A DNA stretch of 64,000 bases. It comes from Symbiodinium natans (Eukaryota > Sar > Dinophyceae > Suessiales > Symbiodiniaceae). The stretch covers positions 25,001 through 89,000 of the forward strand of contig CAJNDS010002628.1 of the NCBI GenBank assembly GCA_905221605.1, given 5' to 3'. A program made the position numbers and the translations under genes. How positions within the stretch are numbered: position 1 is the first letter of the stretch; every line of letters starts with the position of its first letter. The notes beneath the pieces were generated by a model. The model saw nothing but the letters and a program-made list of their open reading frames with translations, was not told where the DNA came from and did not search any database. This document shows, piece by piece, positions 61,713 through 64,000 of the stretch.

Positions 61713-61850
61713 GTTTAGGGTTTAGGGTTTAGGGTTTAGGGTTTAGGATGTAGGGTTTAGGGTTTAGGATGTAGGGTTTAGGATTTAGGGTTTAGGTTTT
61801 AGGGTTTAATTAGGGTTTAGGGTTTAGGATTTAGGGTTTAGGGTTCGGGA
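61713..61850. repeat. TTTAGGG array with GGATGTAGG variants
   Basis: Starts as the donor GTTTAGGG of the island 61644-61712; canonical units, then degenerate ones. Confidence 0.88.
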
Positions 61851-62018
61851 GATGGGGGGTTTTTAGGGTGGGTTTTCGAGGGTTTCAGGGGATGATGAGC
61901 TTGGGCTTGACTAGGGCTCTTGGAAGCCCATCATGGGGTCAATGATTTTTCTGGCGTGGCTTTTGGGGTGGGGCTGAGGGGATGTTAGGGTTCAGGGTTT
62001 AGGGTTAGGGTTTAGGGT

Positions 62019-62209
62019 TTAGGGTTTAGGGGTCGGAGTCGAGTTTTCGGGTTGGGGATTGAAGCGGTCGCGGTCTCTGAAACCGCACCTCTGGCGAAGG
62101 CCACCAGGGGCCAGCATTTCCCACACGTACATATGATGCCCAGTGCTACCCCGAACTCTTGTGACCCTGGGCATCTCCGACACCCCAAGCTTTCCGAAGC
62201 CCGTACACA
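62019..62209 (-). pseudogene. coding segment behind a relict spliced leader
   Basis: Minus-strand frame starting at the ATG about ten bases downstream of the spliced-leader match (62220-62234). It begins MCTGFGKLGVSEMPRVTRVR and then passes through GGLRQRCGFRDRDRF into CCCTAAA repeat codons. Context suggests an mRNA copied back into the genome, but the end merges with repeats and no poly-A is clear. Family not recognised. Confidence 0.4.
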
Positions 62210-62219
62210 TGAAGCCCCC

Positions 62220-62234
62220 TTGAGCCAAAATGGG
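62220..62234 (-). other. relict dinoflagellate spliced leader (15/15 of its 3' part)
   Basis: The minus strand reads CCATTTTGGCTCAAG, identical to the last 15 bases of the 22-nt dinoflagellate spliced leader; the first 7 do not match. The leader is added to mRNAs by trans-splicing, so a genomic copy next to an ATG is expected from a retroposed mRNA. Confidence 0.6.
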
Positions 62235-62265
62235 CACCCTTCTTATTCCCAGGATACTCCTGGGT

Positions 62266-62340
62266 CCTAAACCCTAAACCCTAAACCCTAAAGCCTAAAC
62301 CCTAAACCCTAAACCCTAAACCCTAAACCCTAAACCCTAA
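62266..62340. repeat. CCCTAAA array
   Basis: About ten units between the spliced-leader-like site and the island at 62406. Confidence 0.9.
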
Positions 62341-62405
62341 CAAGGCAACCCCCTGTTCCTTATCCTTACCACTCCCAAGCTGAGGACGCCTTGGCATCCC
62401 GGCAG

Positions 62406-62455
62406 GCATGTGGCGAGCGATGGGTGTGGGCTGGCTGTGGTTTGTGCAAATGCGG
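62406..62455 (+). CDS. candidate internal exon
   Basis: 50 nt after ATCCCGGCAG|G; donor CGG|GTTTAGGG. All three frames open. Confidence 0.35.
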
Positions 62456-62836
62456 GTTTAGGGTTTAGGGTTTATATGGCTTAGGGTTTAGGGTTTAAGG
62501 TTTAGGGTTTAGGGTTTAGGGCCGCCCCCTGTTTCAACCGCCAAGAGCAAAACGTCTGCTGACCTATGCACTAAACCCTAAGCCCCGAACCCTCAGCCCT
62601 ATACCCAGTAGGCTCGAACATCTGGTAAGAGGAGTAGCGAGTAAGAGCAAGAGGGGGCCGGAGCCCCACGATAAAGAGTCAATAATATGTACGCCCTTGT
62701 GAGCAGCTAGCTTGGGAATCAACCGTAAGCTGCACCGTTTGCAAGCCCAAAACCCTGCGACAAATCCTTAAACCCTAATCTAAACCCTAAACCCTCACGG
62801 GAACTCTGGCCAAAAGGCGTCATCCGCCTTCTGCAG

Positions 62837-62869
62837 AAAGGCGCTGCGTTCACAGGGCTTCCTGTAAAG
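62837..62869 (+). CDS. candidate internal exon
   Basis: 33 nt, 11 codons KGAAFTGLPVK; acceptor GCCTTCTGCAG; donor AAG|GTTTCG. Confidence 0.4.
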
Positions 62870-63315
62870 GTTTCGGGTTTGGGGTTTGGGGTTCAGGTTT
62901 ATCAACGGGTATAAGGAGGGACCCCTGTTCCCCTATATGACACCTATAACACCTATATATATATATATATACACCTTATAGAGTCCCGGTATACCTGCGT
63001 AGCCCCTAAATGGTATAAGGAGGGACGTCAGTGCTTAGAGTTTAGGGTTGAGGGTATGGGGTATAGGGTTTGTGCTTTGCGCCTGCCTTGATGTCTGGTT
63101 CGGATAGCGGAGCCCGCCTCCTTCAGTGACTACACTTCGTTTCATGAACGCCAAACCCCAAAGCCCCAAACCCTAGCCCCAGGAAACCCACAGTTCACAC
63201 GCTCTACAGCAGCATGCCCTGTACCCTAAACCCTCAACCCTAGACTTTGAGAACCCTGAACCCTAAACCCGCAACCCTGAACCCTCAACCCCCCCCCCCC
63301 CCCAAGCTTGGCCAG

Positions 63316-63397
63316 GCCAGCTCCTGGAGCGTCTCGCTGAGATTGGCCACGCCCCATCTCTCCTCGATGGTGCCGTGGCGGCGGTTCGGAATGGGGG
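63316..63397 (+). CDS. candidate internal exon
   Basis: 82 nt after CTTGGCCAG|G; best frame QLLERLAEIGHAPSLLDGAV and on; donor GTGGTTTAG. Helix-rich composition. Confidence 0.5.
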
Positions 63398-64000
63398 GTG
63401 GTTTAGGGTTTAGGGTCCGGGGGGGGGGGGGGGGGGGGGGGGGGGGAGGGGGGGAGGGGGGGAGGGGGTTGGGGTTTTAGGTCTACGTTTTTAGTGTTTT
63501 TAAAGGGTTTGCAAGGTTTACAGGGTTTCGGGCCTTAGTGTTTTTAGGGTTTTAGAGGGTGTATAGAGCTTTATAAGGTTACAGGGTTTCGGGCGTTGGG
63601 GCTTTTAGTGTCTTTGTAGAGCTTTGGGGGTTTATACATATATATTTTTTGTTTTGGTTTTTTAGAGCTTATAGTTCAGGGATTAGGGTTTAAGGCAACT
63701 GCATGCCGGCTGTATGGAGGTTGCTAGCAGCTGTCTCATGGGCTGGGAGAACGTTTTACCGAGCATTGCCCTGAAGATTTGAACCTCCTCCTATATACCG
63801 CCACACCCTGAACCGTAAACCCAAAACCCTAAACCCCAAACCCTAAACCCTAAACCCTAAATTCATCCACGTAACCCTGACCCCAATCCTTCGACCTCAA
63901 GCTCAATCCATCAAAACCTCTCAGCAGAGCCGTAACTTTTCCCCCCCTCCCCAAGTGTCCCAGCCACTCCCATTCTCGAGCTACCAAACCCACAAAACCT

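Noticed and set aside
28930-63400. One continuous spliced gene model joining all islands
   Set aside because: Several islands are open in all three frames, phases of neighbours often disagree, and exons are probably missing; a joined model would be guesswork.

Overview
This is eukaryotic nuclear DNA, most probably from a dinoflagellate. Four things point there. (1) Plant/alga-type TTTAGGG repeats are scattered in both orientations over almost the whole window. (2) A Ty1/copia-type LTR retrotransposon carries a Gag with CCCH zinc fingers, a combination I associate with dinoflagellate copia elements. (3) A perfect 15-nt match to the 3' part of the dinoflagellate spliced leader lies on the minus strand at 62220-62234, just upstream of an ATG. 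(4) Candidate exons are very short and mostly follow AG|G acceptors, with GT or GC donors. The bacterial idea of dense operons does not apply here.

Layout. 1-3777: low-density DNA made of degenerate TTTAGGG/CCCTAAA arrays, with a few short coding-like islands. 3778-28104: one LTR retrotransposon locus bounded by 147/146-bp LTRs and a GGGTT target duplication inside TTTAGGG repeats. It holds two nearly identical pol regions (6113-16662 and 16763-27312) joined across exactly 100 N. This is either a tandem pair or, more likely, two overlapping contigs joined by a scaffolder. A single element would be about 13.7 kb. 28105-64000: about 36 kb of telomere-type repeats, minisatellites, fold-back elements and about 45 short coding-like islands (20-130 nt) that look like exons of one or more plus-strand genes. 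Many introns seem to start inside a G-rich array (donor G|GTTTAGGG) and end after a C-rich array (CCCTAAA...AG). From 42.5 to 47.7 kb the sequence changes to AT-richer repeats and decayed coding fragments.

The retroelement is the most striking object. Its order is gag (coiled coil, two CCCH fingers), aspartic protease, integrase, reverse transcriptase and RNase H. The pol frame then continues for about 930 codons into domains that look like a 2-oxoglutarate/Fe(II) oxygenase, a SAM-dependent (cytosine-C5-like) methyltransferase and an SGNH/GDSL-type hydrolase. A further ORF, separated only by one in-frame TGA, resembles the tRNA 2'-phosphotransferase family (Tpt1/KptA) with a zinc ribbon. Gag, protease, integrase and RT lie in different frames with breaks at the same places in both copies, so they are either inherited lesions or recoding sites. 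Domain assignments come from motif reading only; no search was run. Exon calls rest on splice motifs and codon-like composition, and the reading frame of individual exons is often ambiguous.
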